DNA of 64,000 bases from Cydia pomonella (GCF_033807575.1 NC_084728.1:4911451-4975450), one strand, 5' to 3'. Shown: positions 39,377 through 51,423, counted from the stretch's first letter. Notes: generated by a model not told the origin, from the letters alone. Numbers and translations are program-made.

Positions 39377-39685
39377 TTATACCGGGTGTTTCCTGTAACA
39401 GGAGCAATAAATTAAACTGTAGGCTGTACTCCTCAAACTGACCAACGTTTGTTTAACAACTTTCAAAAATAACTTGTTTTGATTTTTATTATACGAATTT
39501 TGTTATGTTTAAAGCGTGACAAGCAACGTCAAACACACTGATGTCAGCGTACATTGAAAATAATATTAAATTTGCATTAAAAAGATAAAATCTAAATATT
39601 TCATAATTTTTTAAAGTTGTATCGTTTTACGAGTACAATATATGGTTAAATTATTTGCTCGTGTTACAGGAAACACCCGGTATAA
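39377..39685. mobile_element. MITE with TTATACCGGGTGTTTCCTG termini
   Basis: The left end TTATACCGGGTGTTTCCTGT and right end ACAGGAAACACCCGGTATAA are perfect inverted repeats of at least 20 bp. The 309-bp element lies in the 3' flank of DHFR and may be part of its 3' UTR. Confidence 0.85.
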
Positions 39686-39814
39686 ACATCCAAAGGCTAG
39701 CTTAATTTTAACCCTTTGACCGCCAATCGGCCATAGCCTGCCCTTAACGTAATTACTGCGTAATTTTTGCAGTACTTTATGGCTTATGATTAAAAAAAGG
39801 AAAACAGCTCAACG

Positions 39815-39870
39815 AGGGTGCGTTGTTAGGGTCGGCAACGCGCATTTAACACCTCTGGAGTGGTGTGAAA
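39815..39870 (+). repeat. short LINE L1 3' fragment
   Basis: CTCAACGAGGGTGCG, GTCGGCAACGCGCATTTAAC and ACCTCTGGAGT match the E1/L1 module. Ends 25 bp before the DHFR stop codon, antisense to DHFR. Confidence 0.65.
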
Positions 39871-39894
39871 GGGGGTGTTTTAGTAACCATAAGT

Positions 39895-41772
39895 TTAAAG
39901 TCTCTTATAAACCCTAAAGAAATAGCTAATATCTCCCTCCACCTGCCTCTCCTCAGGAATCTCCTCTTCATTGACCAGGTGGAACTGCTGTTTGTCAATG
40001 TTCGGGAAGAAAGTGTCACAGTCGAAGGACTTCTGGATTTCTGTCAGGTAGATCTTGCCGCAATTTGGGTGGGCCATGGCTGCCTGAAAAGAAGTGAGTG
40101 ACACCGCTGAACTAGCACCATTTTTAATGCCCGTAAGGCCCGTCGTTAGAGATATGTCAATGATTGTAACAAAATTTTCAAGAATACCAGCAATGTATGT
40201 ATTTACAGCAATGTAAATTTAATTTACCTCGTATATGGAAGATCCTCCTATGACCCATGTGCTCTCAATGTCCGGCCGATTGTCAATGTATTTAATGGCC
40301 TCATCCAAACTAGGAACTACTATTACACCTTCAGGGACCTAAAAATAGAATTATAATTTCAAATAAATTAAATATGTAACAAACCATGAACACAGTGAAA
40401 TGGTTAACCGATTTTGATAAAAAAGGTTTAACACACATTGGCTGCCATGAGCATCACTGGTTGGGTCAAAAGCTCTCCATGGGAGCAACGATTTTCCGCC
40501 TTCCTAATAATAAGCACCTGTGTAGATACCTGGCAGGCCCTCTTTACAATGTCCACCCAGTGGGTTGGTGAATGTATAACTTTTCCATGTGAACTTTTGT
40601 ACATTGCAGTGTTTTTTAGGAGTTTATTTTTTAAAGAAAAAGTCAAAACAAGGTTTTACTGATATGTAATTGTAAATTTTGCCATTATTCCTTTATTTCA
40701 AAATTATTAATATCTAACAAATTATAAAAGATAAATCACTATACCTTATTATTCAGATTGTCAACCTGCCGAGTCATCACTATGTTCACCCTGTTGGCCA
40801 ACGGTCTATACTTGTCCGGTATACAGTCCCAAGTGATTCTGCCCATTATTACTGCATTCACCCGGTCCGGAGATGACACTTTGGTTGTCATTGTTGTGAA
40901 GTATGCCATTTCTTTCCTGCGTGCAATATAAGAATAATTTATTAAGAAAACCATATTGCTAATGTTACATTATGCGTGCACAATATATGAAATGTTACTG
41001 TGGATAATTTTTTTCTTCTTCACAACAGTGTATTCCTAATTTGTCCCCACCCCCATTCCCCATTGTAGCCCAATGCCAGTGTTGGCCGAAATTAGTTATT
41101 ATTAGGTTGATTAGAAATGACAATTAACCATTACAAATTGAACCGTAAATTGTACCATCCTTTACACCGTAATTAATGTTCGGTGAACACTGCCTGATGC
41201 TCCTTTAAGTTATTTAGCTAATTACTGTACTTACAAAGTTATTTTAAACTACCTACCTAGATTGTAATATGAAATGCAAGTCTAACATTTTACTAAAATT
41301 CGTAAATATATTATTGGGTATAGTTAGCACACTATGAAGCAGAGGGTGGATGGGTCCATCAATACCTACCCTTGCTTGAAGCATCGTTTTTTTTTAAGCC
41401 CTCATAACTTGGGTTAGAATTATACCAGATAAACAAAATTCTCGAGATATGATGTCAATAGTAGACTTATCAAACATAAAAAGTTCCAACTGCTTAGCTC
41501 ATATACTTTAGATTTTATTGATATCTAAAAACCTGGATTTCGTTACTGACTTACTCATTCATGATGTTCATTCAAGCTTCTAACTGAAGCTTGTCTCTAC
41601 ATGAGATCTGATAAGTTTTAGACTGTGCGAGCATTTTACATGAAAATGTTTTTTTTGGGATTCATGTTTTTAAAAGTTCTACTCACTTTAATCTCCAAGG
41701 AAGAGTTCCGTTGGCTCCAATCCCCATGTTTTCACACGCTGCAACGATCAGGTTAAGTTTTACTTTAGACAT
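39895..41772 (-). CDS. Dhfr: dihydrofolate reductase, four exons
   Basis: Reduces dihydrofolate to tetrahydrofolate with NADPH, in the cytosol, for thymidylate and purine synthesis. Exons (minus strand): 41772-41687, 40916-40745, 40338-40228 and 40083-39895, with GTGAGT, GTATAG and GTAAAT donors and CAG/TAG acceptors. The joined product is 185 residues, the usual insect length. Seen: GIGANGTLPWRL (17-28), substrate-binding Glu31 in KKEMAYF, VIMGRITW (51-58), the R-V-N-I-V-M-T-R strand (71-78), VIGGSSIYE (115-123) and DTFFP (146-150). All key residues are present, including the Leu of LPW that contacts antifolates. The start ATG at 41772 gives the normal N-terminus MSKVKLNLIVAACENMGIG. Compact gene with introns of about 0.14-0.77 kb. 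Confidence 0.96.
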
Positions 41773-41827
41773 TATTGAGAAAGTGATAAAGGTCCAAAAC
41801 AAAATCTTGATTCGTGTTTGGAATGTT

Positions 41828-41832
41828 ATTGG
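41828..41832 (-). promoter_or_regulatory. CCAAT box upstream of DHFR
   Basis: On the minus strand CGACCAATAACATTCC places a CCAAT element about 56 bases upstream of the DHFR ATG. No TATA box is evident, as is usual for housekeeping genes. Functional use is inferred. Confidence 0.4.
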
Positions 41833-42265
41833 TCGAGGTAGGCTTAATTTATAATTATATATTGATTTTAATTAATGTAGCAAACTGAACTTGCTTTTAA
41901 TTATCTGAACACATTCGATGTATTTCGTGAAATAGTAATTTTATAACTTCAATCAATAAAACGTGCAATATTACCGCCTCCCGGCAACACAAGTTACCGC
42001 TAAAATATGACATTGACATTACAATGACAATGACATTTAAGTTAATGTTACTATAATAAAAAATATAGAATCTCTCGAAAAATATGCGATGACCGATTCG
42101 ATCAACTACTAAGTACTAATTTCTTTTTTATACATTAGTAGTTTATTTGAACATTTTATTACGTGTAAAAGTTAAAACAAGAACTAGTAGGTAGTTAAAT
42201 AAAAATAATCATTATATTTATGTGGCCGCATTATTATATAACATTGCTGAGTAAAATAAATACAT

Positions 42266-42420
42266 TCAGACCAAGCTAAGTTGGCAGCGATTTTGATAGC
42301 CCATCGCCCAGCCTGTACAGGTGTTAAGTCAACGCCATAATTTCATAGAAGTTTGTCATTTAAAATAATACTTACACTGTCTGGGCTGTCAAAATAGCTG
42401 CCAACTTATTTTGGTCTGAG
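42266..42420. mobile_element. foldback MITE F1, second copy
   Basis: CAGACCAAGCTAAGTTGGCA and TGCCAACTTATTTTGGTCTG frame a 155-bp element homologous to 2974-3137. Confidence 0.75.
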
Positions 42421-42967
42421 TCTACAATTATGTTTTCCAGCTGAATTATATTATGTACTCAATAAATAAAACTAGAATATAGGATATGTTTTGTACTGGT
42501 AACACCAAAATATGTCATATATCAAAGTGACGTATACGTTTCTATTTACGTAGTCATCAAATGTTAAACATAGTTATGTAAGTTATGTTCATCGATTTTA
42601 TTTAGTATGGGAATCATGCTTATCATGAAATACTTTATAAACAATAAAATTGTATTTGCGTACAAATTACATTGTCACAAGATAAAGCAGCTTCTACACG
42701 GTACCAATAAAGCTTTCGTTGCCGAAGGTTTTCCTGCAACACGGCCTTAAGGGTTTGGCAGACGGTTGCCAACTAAGTTTCCCACTATCCAGTAAGTTCA
42801 TCCCGGACCTGGTCGCGGCGCACTGTAATTTTATAGCAAATCAACGTCCACACGGTTAGAAAACGGCGACGCATGTGGTCATATCTTGTTGATTGTTATG
42901 CCGCTTACACACTGCACTAACGAACGCAAACGAAGGATATTCAGCGTTTGCCTTCGGAAGTACATTT
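42421..42967. other. intergenic, no feature seen
   Basis: Unassigned. Confidence 0.35.
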
Positions 42968-43093
42968 GAGGGCCTACAGCGAATACCGAAGTTCACAAAT
43001 TGGCGGTATCTTTCTCTGTCACTTTTATTACGCCTTAAATGAAGTATAAAAGAAAGATGTAACTTGCGGACTTCGGTGTTCGATGTAGGCCCT
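42968..43093. mobile_element. foldback MITE F3
   Basis: GAGGGCCTACAGCGAATACC and GGTGTTCGATGTAGGCCCTC are near-perfect inverted ends; related to 6571-6703 and 7003-7130. Confidence 0.75.
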
Positions 43094-43142
43094 CTATAAC
43101 GCCAACGTGCAATGGACGACGACGAAATAATGATTAAGTAAT

Positions 43143-43508
43143 AGAGTCTGTGCGGAAAGAGAAGAGTCGTGAAATGTATGGGGCCCAATAGGTACATTCC
43201 ATGATTCTTCTCTTTTTTTTTAAGTTAGCATAGTTAGTAAACGAGCAGACGACCCGCCTGATGGGAAGCGGTCATCGTCGCCCATGGACATAAGCAACAC
43301 CATAGGAGCCACTTAAGCGTTGCCGACCCTTGAGAACCCTAAATACCCGCTTCTTGAAGAATCCCATGTCGTAGCGCAAAGGAAATACCTCAGGAGGCAA
43401 GTCATTCCACATTCCGCACGTTCTAGGAAGAAACGAGCGAGATGCCCGCTTATTCTTGGTGTGCCATGTATCTAAGAAGTGAGGATTCTTTCCGAAGAGA
43501 CTCTATTA
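43143..43508. mobile_element. foldback MITE F2 interrupted by a LINE end
   Basis: AGAGTCTGTGCGGAAAGAGA begins the left arm. The right arm breaks after TTCTTCTCTTT at about 43213 and resumes at about 43492 with TTTCCGAAGAGACTCT. Confidence 0.7.
43213..43492 (-). pseudogene. LINE 3' end inside foldback F2
   Basis: The minus-strand translation gives LNTWHTKNKRASRSFLPRTC, MWNDLPPEVFPLRYDMGFFK and VLKGRQRLSGSYGVAYVHG, the jockey/CR1-like ORF2 end. The poly(A) side is at 43213. Distinct subfamily from L1 and L2. Confidence 0.75.
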
Positions 43509-43643
43509 GTTTTATTTACCATAAGGATTTAGGACACCCGACCTCTCAGGGTGGAAGGTAGGAAAAGTTGGCACCATGACGGAAAAGACGATGGTTTAGA
43601 ACATAATAGAATAGAAATATTTTATTTGATGTAAAACACAAAT

Positions 43644-43675
<32 letters not shown>

Positions 43676-43936
43676 CACCAAATTGACTCCGATTAATATT
43701 TTTTATTTTTCCGTCTTTTAGCTACATGGTTGCCATTTCTTAAGGAGATCGTTCCAAAACAATGCATTACATAAATTGGAGCGTGTGGCTAAGATCGATC
43801 GGTTTTGTAACGTTCGCTTCCGCTGATTTCCAGGGGGACGGCCAATCAGCGGAGGGCAATCTCCTAAAATAACGATATGCGAAGTCATTCACTAAGAGTA
43901 CCATACCATAGAGTAAGCATAGAGGATTAAGCTTTA
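43509..43936. other. intergenic with poly(A) tract
   Basis: A 24-27-bp A tract near 43650 and TTTTATTTGATG just before it suggest another retroelement tail. No gene. Confidence 0.4.
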
Positions 43937-44147
43937 ATGGGGTTGGCCGGTCGAAGTATTAAACAGATGGCGCCATCATAGCTTGCCCTGTCAATCCCTA
44001 GAATTGTGTCAAATTCTTGTTTTTTTTTTTGGAATTTTGTGACCTGGATTCCAGTACTTTAAGCCACATCTCATAGAACAAAACTAGAGACAGGGGCAAG
44101 CTATGATGGCGCCATCTATGCAAACCTTTGACAGTTGCCAACCCCAT
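43937..44147. mobile_element. foldback MITE (GGGGTTGGC type)
   Basis: GGGGTTGGC and GATGGCGCCATCATAGCTTG at the left mirror CAAGCTATGATGGCGCCATC and GCCAACCCC at the right. Confidence 0.75.
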
Positions 44148-44372
44148 TCTGTTCAAGCGGGCTACCGCGAACTGTGAATAGACACAAACAGGCAGAAACC
44201 TGCCAAATTGACACGCTACCTTTTGAATATTCATACTCTATTTCGTTAGAAAACTTTTTCAGGCTTTCGTTTTATTCAGTGTCAGTTGCAAACAACTTTA
44301 CAAACCGATAACAGACAGATTCATGCAGATGGAATCTAATCTGTTCTATCATAGAATACGAGTCAGTATTTT

Positions 44373-44730
44373 TTTTATAATGCGTCGGTGGCAAACAAGC
44401 CTACGGCCCGCCTGATGGTAAGCAGTCTCCGTAGCCTATGAACGCCTGCAATTCCAGAGGAGTTACATGCGCGTTACTGACCCTAACACTCCGCACCCTC
44501 GTTGAGCTCTGGCAACCTTACTCACCGGCAGCAACACAACACTATGAGTAGGGTCTAGTATTATTTGGTTGCGGTTTTCTGTAAGGTGGAGGTACTTCCC
44601 CAGTTGCGCTCTGCTCTAGATCTGGAATGACATCCACTGGCTGTGCCCTACCACACAAAGCGAGCTAACATTCACAATGCCCATACCTCTCTTTTGGACG
44701 TAGATTAAGGACGTACCCGGGTCCTTACGG
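44373..44730 (-). mobile_element. short element E1
   Basis: Minus strand: GGACCCGGGTACGTCC through GGTTGCCAGAGCTCAACG to the L1 LINE 3' module (CCATCAGGCGGGCCGTAGGC) and an A-rich end. About 358 bp, same architecture as 20235-20600. Confidence 0.75.
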
Positions 44731-45061
44731 TATGTAGGTAAGTATAGGATTCGTAAAATTGGCTACGAATTGGGTCTTGACATCCACTAAGAAGAAAGGG
44801 GACAACCGCTTCTTCATACAAACGTAGTCCTCATTTTACTCTCTAGATATTAATATTACGAAAAATATTTTTACCTAAATTTTATGTTTATTAACCATAG
44901 CTATGCCTTTTCTTTTTTTTTTTCGATTTTTTTGTTTATTATAAAACTTACGAGCGAAAAAAATCAATACATAAATTTGTAAAAGTGCTCTTAATTTTTA
45001 TAAGTAAATAAAAATAAAATCCAACGAAGGGACATATCATAGATATGGTAAATATAAGTAG
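44731..45061. other. intergenic, no feature seen
   Basis: AT-rich. Confidence 0.35.
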
Positions 45062-45255
45062 GTACAGTCAGAATCAAAAGAAGCGGATGAAACAACGCGC
45101 CAAAAGTATCTGATATTCCGTATAACTTTTCGTAAAAACATATTTTACAGTCGTAGTTGTTCTATATTAAAAACATTACAAGTTGTTAAGCTGTTATAGA
45201 ATGGTAGATACTCATGAAGCGTTATTTGATCCGCTACTTTTGATGCTGACTGTAC
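45062..45255. mobile_element. MITE with GTACAGTCAG termini
   Basis: GTACAGTCAGAATCAAAAGA at the left and CTTTTGATGCTGACTGTAC at the right are inverted ends with few mismatches; also GCGGAT near the left and ATCCGC near the right. Confidence 0.75.
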
Positions 45256-45304
45256 ATTAAATTGTCAAAATATTTACAATAGTGTTCATATCCAGAGAGA
45301 AAAC

Positions 45305-45392
45305 CCAGTTCGCCAGACGACATCAGCCTGTCAGTTATTCGTAAACTGACAATCGCGAATAACTGACAGGCCGATATCGTCCGGCGAACTGG
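45305..45392. mobile_element. palindromic MITE, family F4
   Basis: CAGTTCGCCAGACGACATCA, then GCCTGTCAGTTATTCG, and inverted CGAATAACTGACAGGC, CGTCCGGCGAACTG. A second copy at 52483-52587. Confidence 0.8.
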
Positions 45393-45651
45393 TAATCAGT
45401 GGTCCCCGTAAGCCGATGCTCTCTAAGCTTCAAGAATAACATGGTAAGGTAAACTATTTAACCTAGTTTGCATACGAAATACCACGTTTAACCATTTAAC
45501 CGTGTTTATCTTTGCTGCAGGCGGATCTAACACATAACCCCTTGCATACAATATAACTACGTAGCAAAGACTGCAAACAACAGACTCCGCACTACAAGTT
45601 CTTTATTCGTTGTCGAGATTCCACTTCTCGAACCAATAATAATGATAATTT

Positions 45652-45813
45652 TGGAATCTTTCGCTTGCTCGGGTAATCAATATTAGCACGAGCGGTTAAA
45701 CAACAACTTTTCCCTCTTGTAAAACAAATAACTATTATTTTACAAGGGGCCCAAATTGTTGTTTAACCGCTAGAGCTAATATTGATACGCAACCCGAGCA
45801 AGCGAAAGATCTC
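45652..45813. mobile_element. palindromic MITE, family F5
   Basis: Arms with ATCTTTCGCTTGCTCGGGTA, CGAGCGGTTAAACAACAACT and ACAAGGGG mirror each other around 45735. Half copy at 22345-22452. Confidence 0.75.
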
Positions 45814-46111
45814 AAATTTGAATGTGTGTGTATGTATGTATGGCGATAGGAAGACAATATGCTGGTCTGGTATTCAGGAGAAAATGTACCATAACATTTA
45901 ATTTAAATTAAAAAAGAAAAACACCAACACACAAAAAGATGGACCGATTATGATAAAACATGTCAAAAAACTACAGCTAGATAAGCTGCTTTGAAATAGA
46001 AAATACCGTATCCAAATCGGATCATCCGTTTAAAAGCTACCGTGACACACGCAGCTATCAAACTCTATTTGCGTCGAGGGTTAATAAAATTACCACTACG
46101 CTGCCACTCAT
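45814..46111. other. probable repeat remnant
   Basis: Bases 45935-46085 (ACCGATTATGATAAAACATG, CCGTATCCAAATCGG) look like a dispersed repeat but have no second copy here. Confidence 0.35.
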
Positions 46112-46535
46112 GCTATAGTACATTACGATATAAGTGCGAAAAATAGGAAATTCGCACATGTATCTTACAACGTTTTACAGTACGCGGCCTTTTAAATTTT
46201 TGACATAGCTACGTAGTTCATGTCATCTACGATGACGCTCAGATTTGTCAAATCTAACCTTTAATAACATCACAATACGAGTCAAGGCACGCGTCGTCGT
46301 AAATGACACGAATACACGATGTGCTATATATCGCACTAGTGCGGTAAAGTAGCACCATATGTACTGTAATAGTTATTTACGACACAAGTGCGAAAAATAG
46401 GAAAATCGGCACGTATTGTGAATTACCTATTCGCACACGTATCGTACAACGTTTTACAGTACATATGACACTAACTTTTCGACATAGTTACATAATGTAC
46501 GGAAAGTAGCACCATATGTACTGTAAAATTAGTTA
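46112..46535. repeat. R2 foldback repeat, rearranged copies
   Basis: Several R2 pieces: TACGATATAAGTGCGAAAAA, GTACAACGTTTTACAGTACA (twice in variant form) and GTAGCACCATATGTACTGTA (twice). At 46200-46330 a non-R2 segment shared with 4076-4200 is inserted. Confidence 0.6.
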
Positions 46536-46877
46536 TGGCATTACGACTTAATGAGCGAAAATGCTCTTATCTACATGCTCCATCTACTAGGTAAGTAATC
46601 TCTTCGTACTGCATACGAACAATATACACATTATACATTTAAATAGTTACCTTGCCTTAATTTTATTTGACCTACTTTTGGAATTTAGGGGTTTCTCTGA
46701 ACCTGGGTGGATTCACTTTTTCTCTTTTGTGTTCTTTTGTGTTCTTTTGTCGCGTTGTTCCCGGCAAGAGTGGCCCAGTTACTTAGAAAAAAAAAAGTAT
46801 TATATTTTATAACATGCTTGATATATGGGGGTTTTCGGAAATAATGGTGCTTAGTAGAGAAATACCTTAAGGTTGCT
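46536..46877. other. intergenic, no feature seen
   Basis: Contains a short triple TGTTCTTTTG run near 46727-46750; nothing else. Confidence 0.35.
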
Positions 46878-47132
46878 AATAAAATAAAATAAATATCATA
46901 GGACATTACGAGTATTAGACAAATTGACTAAGTCCCACAGTAAGCTCAACAAGACTTGTGTTGAGGGTACTTAGACAACGATATATATAATATATAAATA
47001 CATAGAAAACACCCATGACTTAGGAAAAAATATCCATACTCATCACACGAATACATGCCCTTACCAGGATTTGAACCCGGGACCATCAGCTTCGTAGGCA
47101 GGGTCACTACCCACTAGGCCAGACCGGTCGTC
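46878..47132 (-). mobile_element. tRNA-derived SINE S1
   Basis: Minus strand: GACCGGTCTGGCCTAGTGGG (A box), GGTTCAAATCCTGGTAAGGG (B box) and body to the AT-rich end. Confidence 0.85.
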
Positions 47133-47754
47133 AAATTAAATGTTTGCCAACCATATATATATATTTTTTTTTTATTCCGAAAAGGTAAGCATTTGACCAC
47201 AATCTCACCTGATGGAGGGTGTATAATGATAAAAAAAGCTTTTTTTTTCAAAAACTGCTTCCTCAACCTGCAACACCTTAAGTCCCGTTAACGCAAATAA
47301 TAATTAAAGTAGTATAAAATCAAGATTTCAAGAGTAGGTTTTTCCCGAAACAATTAACCGCAAGCATACTAAAAAGTTTGAAACTAAAAAGTTGTCTCAC
47401 CCAATTACTTACTTAACTATGTTCTGTGCACACTAAGGGAGGCAGTTAGCAACGTGAAAGCCTTGCTAGGCTTCGTGGAGGAGCTGGAGTGGTTAGAGTA
47501 GCGATTTGCGGAAAATGCCCAGAAGCACTAACTAACTAAATACATAGTTACATGTACATAGTTAAGATGTACCTACATATGTTAAATGCTCATATCAATG
47601 TTGTGCCACCCATACAAAACTAAAGCTTGGAAAGTTTGAAACTAGTTCTATTTTTAATTAGGTTATATTTCATTTATTCAAATCCTGGTTCGTACCAATA
47701 GGTTATTTGAAACTAAAGAAAGAGAAAGCTCTAGAGAAAGGCTAAATTAGCCTC
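47133..47754. other. intergenic, no feature seen
   Basis: Unassigned. Confidence 0.35.
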
Positions 47755-48135
47755 AAAAAAGCTCGGTGTGCTCAACAGATCGGGACAGTATTTCACACCG
47801 GCCCAACGCCTACAGCTTTATAAGGCGCAGGTGCGCCCGCACATCGCCCTACGCGACAACATTTCCATCCTCACCACTTAGAAGGTTGGTAGTCCTCAAC
47901 TGTGCATTTCTCCAGGAACTTACTGCCCCGCACAGCTAAACTGTGGAATGAACTGTCGCCTGCGGTATTTCCGGACCGATACGACCTTCAAACCTTCAAG
48001 AAAAAAGCGTACTCCCATCTTAAATTCCGGCAACGCACTTACAACCCCTCTGGTGTTGCAGGTGTCATGGGCGGCGGTAATCGCTTACCATCAGGTGATC
48101 CGTCTGCTCGTTTGCCTCCTCTACCATAAAAAAAA
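47755..48135 (+). pseudogene. LINE C-terminus plus 3' end, family L2
   Basis: Reads LASKKLGVLNRSGQYFTPAQ, RLQLYKAQVRPHIAL, then after decay LPRTAKLWNELSPAVFPDRY, DLQTFKKKAYSHLK and GVAGVMGGG. The 3' UTR ends CCATCAGGTGATCCG, TTTGCCTCCTCTACCATAAA. A jockey/CR1-like LINE; the 11085-11300 fragment and probably 54245-54480 are related. Confidence 0.8.
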
Positions 48136-48136
48136 A

Positions 48137-48360
48137 ACTTATGTGCGAAATATCATTTGATATTTACCACTAGCTTTTCGGTGAAGGAAAACATCGTGAG
48201 ATAACCTGCTTACATCTAGGAAGAAATTCAAAGGTGTATGTGAACTCCCCAATCCGCATTGGGATAGCGTGGGGACTATAGTCCAAGCCCTCTCGAGCAT
48301 GAGAGGAGGCCTGTGCACAGCAGTGGGACGTATATAGGCTGAATTATTATTTATTATTAT
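48137..48360 (+). mobile_element. SINE S2 body, head missing
   Basis: TATGTGCGAAATATCATTTG, TTTTCGGTGAAGGAAAACAT, CCCAATCCGCATTGGGATAG, GTGGGACGTATATAGGCTGA and an ATT-rich tail. Abuts the LINE end at 48135. Confidence 0.8.
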
Positions 48361-48424
48361 AATGCAAAAAATAAAATACAAATAATTAAAAATAGTTACA
48401 GTTACAAAAGTTAAGTACATACAC

Positions 48425-48615
48425 AAGTGCAGAAAATAGGACGAGTGATGATAAATAAAAACAAGATTGTTTTAAATCGACACGAGTTGCGAATTACCTA
48501 TTCGCACGTGTATCGTACAACGTTTCACAGTACATATGGCTCTTTAAAGTTTCGATATATGCACAGAAAGTGCTAATTCCCGCACGTGTGCGGCAAAGTA
48601 GCAACATATGTCGTG
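48425..48615. repeat. R2 foldback repeat
   Basis: CGACACGAGTTGCGAATTAC, TATTCGCACGTGTATCGTAC, ACAGTACATATGG and a GCGGCAAAGTAGCAACATAT end. Confidence 0.65.
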
Positions 48616-50896
48616 TAAATAAGATTTTCTTAATTCAAATAAAATTGGATCACTTTAGTATACAATTTCCATGCTCTGTCATGGTCCTTTTTGAATGCTA
48701 TCGAAAATTTTTAAGTCCTCGCCATTATACTCACCATAAATTATGTGCTGTCTCTTCGTCGATTATTGTCCATTATTTTCATTCACTTACTCTTCCCATT
48801 CACTTCCGAATCTCGTTCGTTCAACATTAACATTAGCCTGCCTGCATAATTCTACAATATATATATTTGGTACAGTATAAGAACTCTTCTCGGTCAAAAT
48901 CATCTGTAATATGCAGTAGTAAAAACAGGTTAAGTGTGAGTGAGAGAAAATATATATTAAGAAACTTAGTCAGTTTAATAATTATGATACCTCACCTGAT
49001 CTAGAATTTGATCTTTTGACTTTTCCTCCTCCTCCGAACCTCACTACCGATCTATAAATAAAAGAGATAACAGTAGGACGGCGCCATGAGTGCAAGCGAG
49101 AGATCCAATGAAAACGTAACTGCTTCACAGGACAGAAGATTTTAACACAGGCACTTATAAGTAGCCTTTTTAGCTTAGAGTGAAATGTCCTACCCAACCA
49201 GAGTTTGTGGATTCAAATCCAGGCTCGTACTAATGAGTTTTTCAGGATTTTTTACTAATTTCCTTTTTAATATTCTTCAATTGTTTATCGTGGAAGGATT
49301 TTGAAAATCAATTGGTTCAGTACCAGTATTCATGGTTCATCCGCCGTTTTGACTTACATAGGAGACAAAGAGGAAGGGAAATTACGAAGAATAAACAATA
49401 ATTCGCTCGCTGTCATTCTTTACATCCATCATACAGTCTAGATACACAGATTTAATTGTATAAAGTATAAGTTCTTAAAAGGAAAGGCCAGCTAAGCCCC
49501 TTCTCAGATGTGAAAATTTTAGGTACCTCCGTCATGGTGACGAGGGCAGTACCTCAAATTAGTGCGATACCAAATACGGACAACTGCAGCTTAGGCGAAA
49601 ACTCCTGCGTTAAAATCTCAATACTCAAAGTTTCGTACTTGACTGTTTCCTCCTCCAAAACTTAACCAATCGGAACCAAATTTTGAAAACAAAATAGTAA
49701 TGAAATCTTTGTTGGACTGTTTTATTTTTGGGAAAATTGGTGTATTGAGTACCAAACTTTTCTTTGCGGCCTTAGTCAATAGGGTTGTTTCCATCTACAA
49801 ATCTTAGGGCAGAATTGTATCCCAATAAATTCTTTTGGATTATAAGAACATGTTAAACTACTGTTACGGGACCTGTAATGACCATATTTTTTGTAAATAT
49901 TGAATTTAAAATATCTTTTGGCACACGTCACGTCACCAAACTCGAAACGTCATTGAAGATTCTGATGACGTCACAACTCTCGGATTGACACTGTTGACAG
50001 TTAGGCGATAAACAACAAATGACAAATGTCAGTTGACAGTTCGTATCTTCTACGTGTGTATGTAGTTATGTGTCAAACCGTAAACTGTGACGTCACACAA
50101 TTTTCAAAGAGCGTTTTGGGCGCCAAAGCATCTGTCAAAATATATTTTGTTAATTTAACATATTTAAAGCCGTTTTTAGTATAAAAGTTGAATTTTAGGG
50201 TAACTTTTAGTTAATATAGAACGTAATACAAGCGTTTCAAAAAATTGGAAACTACCCTATTTGGCCGTTTTTGCTTGCGTGCGTTTGTACAGAGATGATG
50301 AAATGATCACTGGTTTTGTCTTTTAACGACCCCATCTCATCGGGTCTTAGTATATAATGCATCATCAAGTCTGTATAGGTAATAAAGATATTCAAGTTCC
50401 TATTTGTCTTCTTGTACTTGCCCAAAAATTATGAATATTTTAGGCGATTTACTTTACCAAACCAGAAATTAAGAGTTAGTCATTTTAACTTTCGGAAATA
50501 AGATGAAGCAACTTTATTTGCCCTAAAACGTCTAAATCGAAGGAATTAGAATAAGTACTGTAAATTATCTTTTAATTGTGATAATTTTATTACTCCCGCC
50601 TCTCGAGTGTTTTTAATTCATTTAAAAGAGGAGAGCTCTTTATCTTGGGGTGGTATCATACCTATACATATAGATGTATACATATGTATTTCTTTGGTCA
50701 AATTGGTATGTAAATTTGGCAATACTGTGCGGGATTATCAGGACGGGGAAAAGAAAAGCTGTTTAAATGAGATTTTTGAAGGCTTAAGAGAAAATATTAG
50801 TGTTCATTTTTCCATACAAAGGTTCACTATATTTTCCTGTCTAGATTTTAGGCCCTAGATATTTTTTTTATATATCAAGATTTTGTTTACAATAAC
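48616..50896. other. intergenic, mostly unassigned
   Basis: Bases 49155-49245 hold a decayed SINE S2 head (B-box-like GGATTCAAATCCAGGCTCGT). The short tract 49000-49200 has open frames on both strands but no recognisable product. No gene is seen. Confidence 0.4.
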
Positions 50897-51036
50897 AATA
50901 TAGTCACGTCTGAAAATATAGTGCCAAATAAAGTGCCAAAAATATGTATACTCTACCTTAATATATGGGCATTAAGGTGCGTGAATACATATTTTTAGCA
51001 CTTTGTCCGTATCGATATTTTCAGACGTGACTGTGC
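50897..51036. mobile_element. foldback MITE (TAGTCACGTCTGAAAATAT)
   Basis: TAGTCACGTCTGAAAATAT at the left and ATATTTTCAGACGTGACTG at the right are inverted; the interior (GTGCCAAA, TATGTAT) is also partly inverted. Confidence 0.75.
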
Positions 51037-51423
51037 ATAATAGATATGTACAGAGGATTACTATAACAACAGAATTTGAAATAGAGGTGGATTGTTAAAG
51101 AAAATTTTGTAGCCACAGTAAATATACTGCCATCTTTCGACACATGATTAAAGCTTTTGATCCTTATTCTTTCACTGATATGTGCTAAATTTGTTAAATA
51201 TCAAAAAGTGGTGCCATTATAATATCTAGTTTAGGTATTAATATTAACCACCTTCGACGTCGCCAGGCAAATCGTCATACGTTGAGGTTTGAACGATTTG
51301 GCTGGTAGTCTCTAGTCAGATCATGAAATAGCGACGTTTTATGATATGCCTAGGAATATCTTGATCTGCCCGATTTTACGATTAGCCGCCACCATATATT
51401 ATAATGAATGCTGTTACTGCTAA
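51037..51423. other. intergenic, no feature seen
   Basis: Unassigned. Confidence 0.35.

Noticed and set aside
40386..40662. Plus-strand frames within the DHFR locus
   Set aside because: They fall in DHFR intron 2 on the opposite strand, with no similarity to known proteins.
49000..49200. Short region with open frames on both strands as a possible exon
   Set aside because: No splice-site pair with a coherent frame and no recognisable motif.
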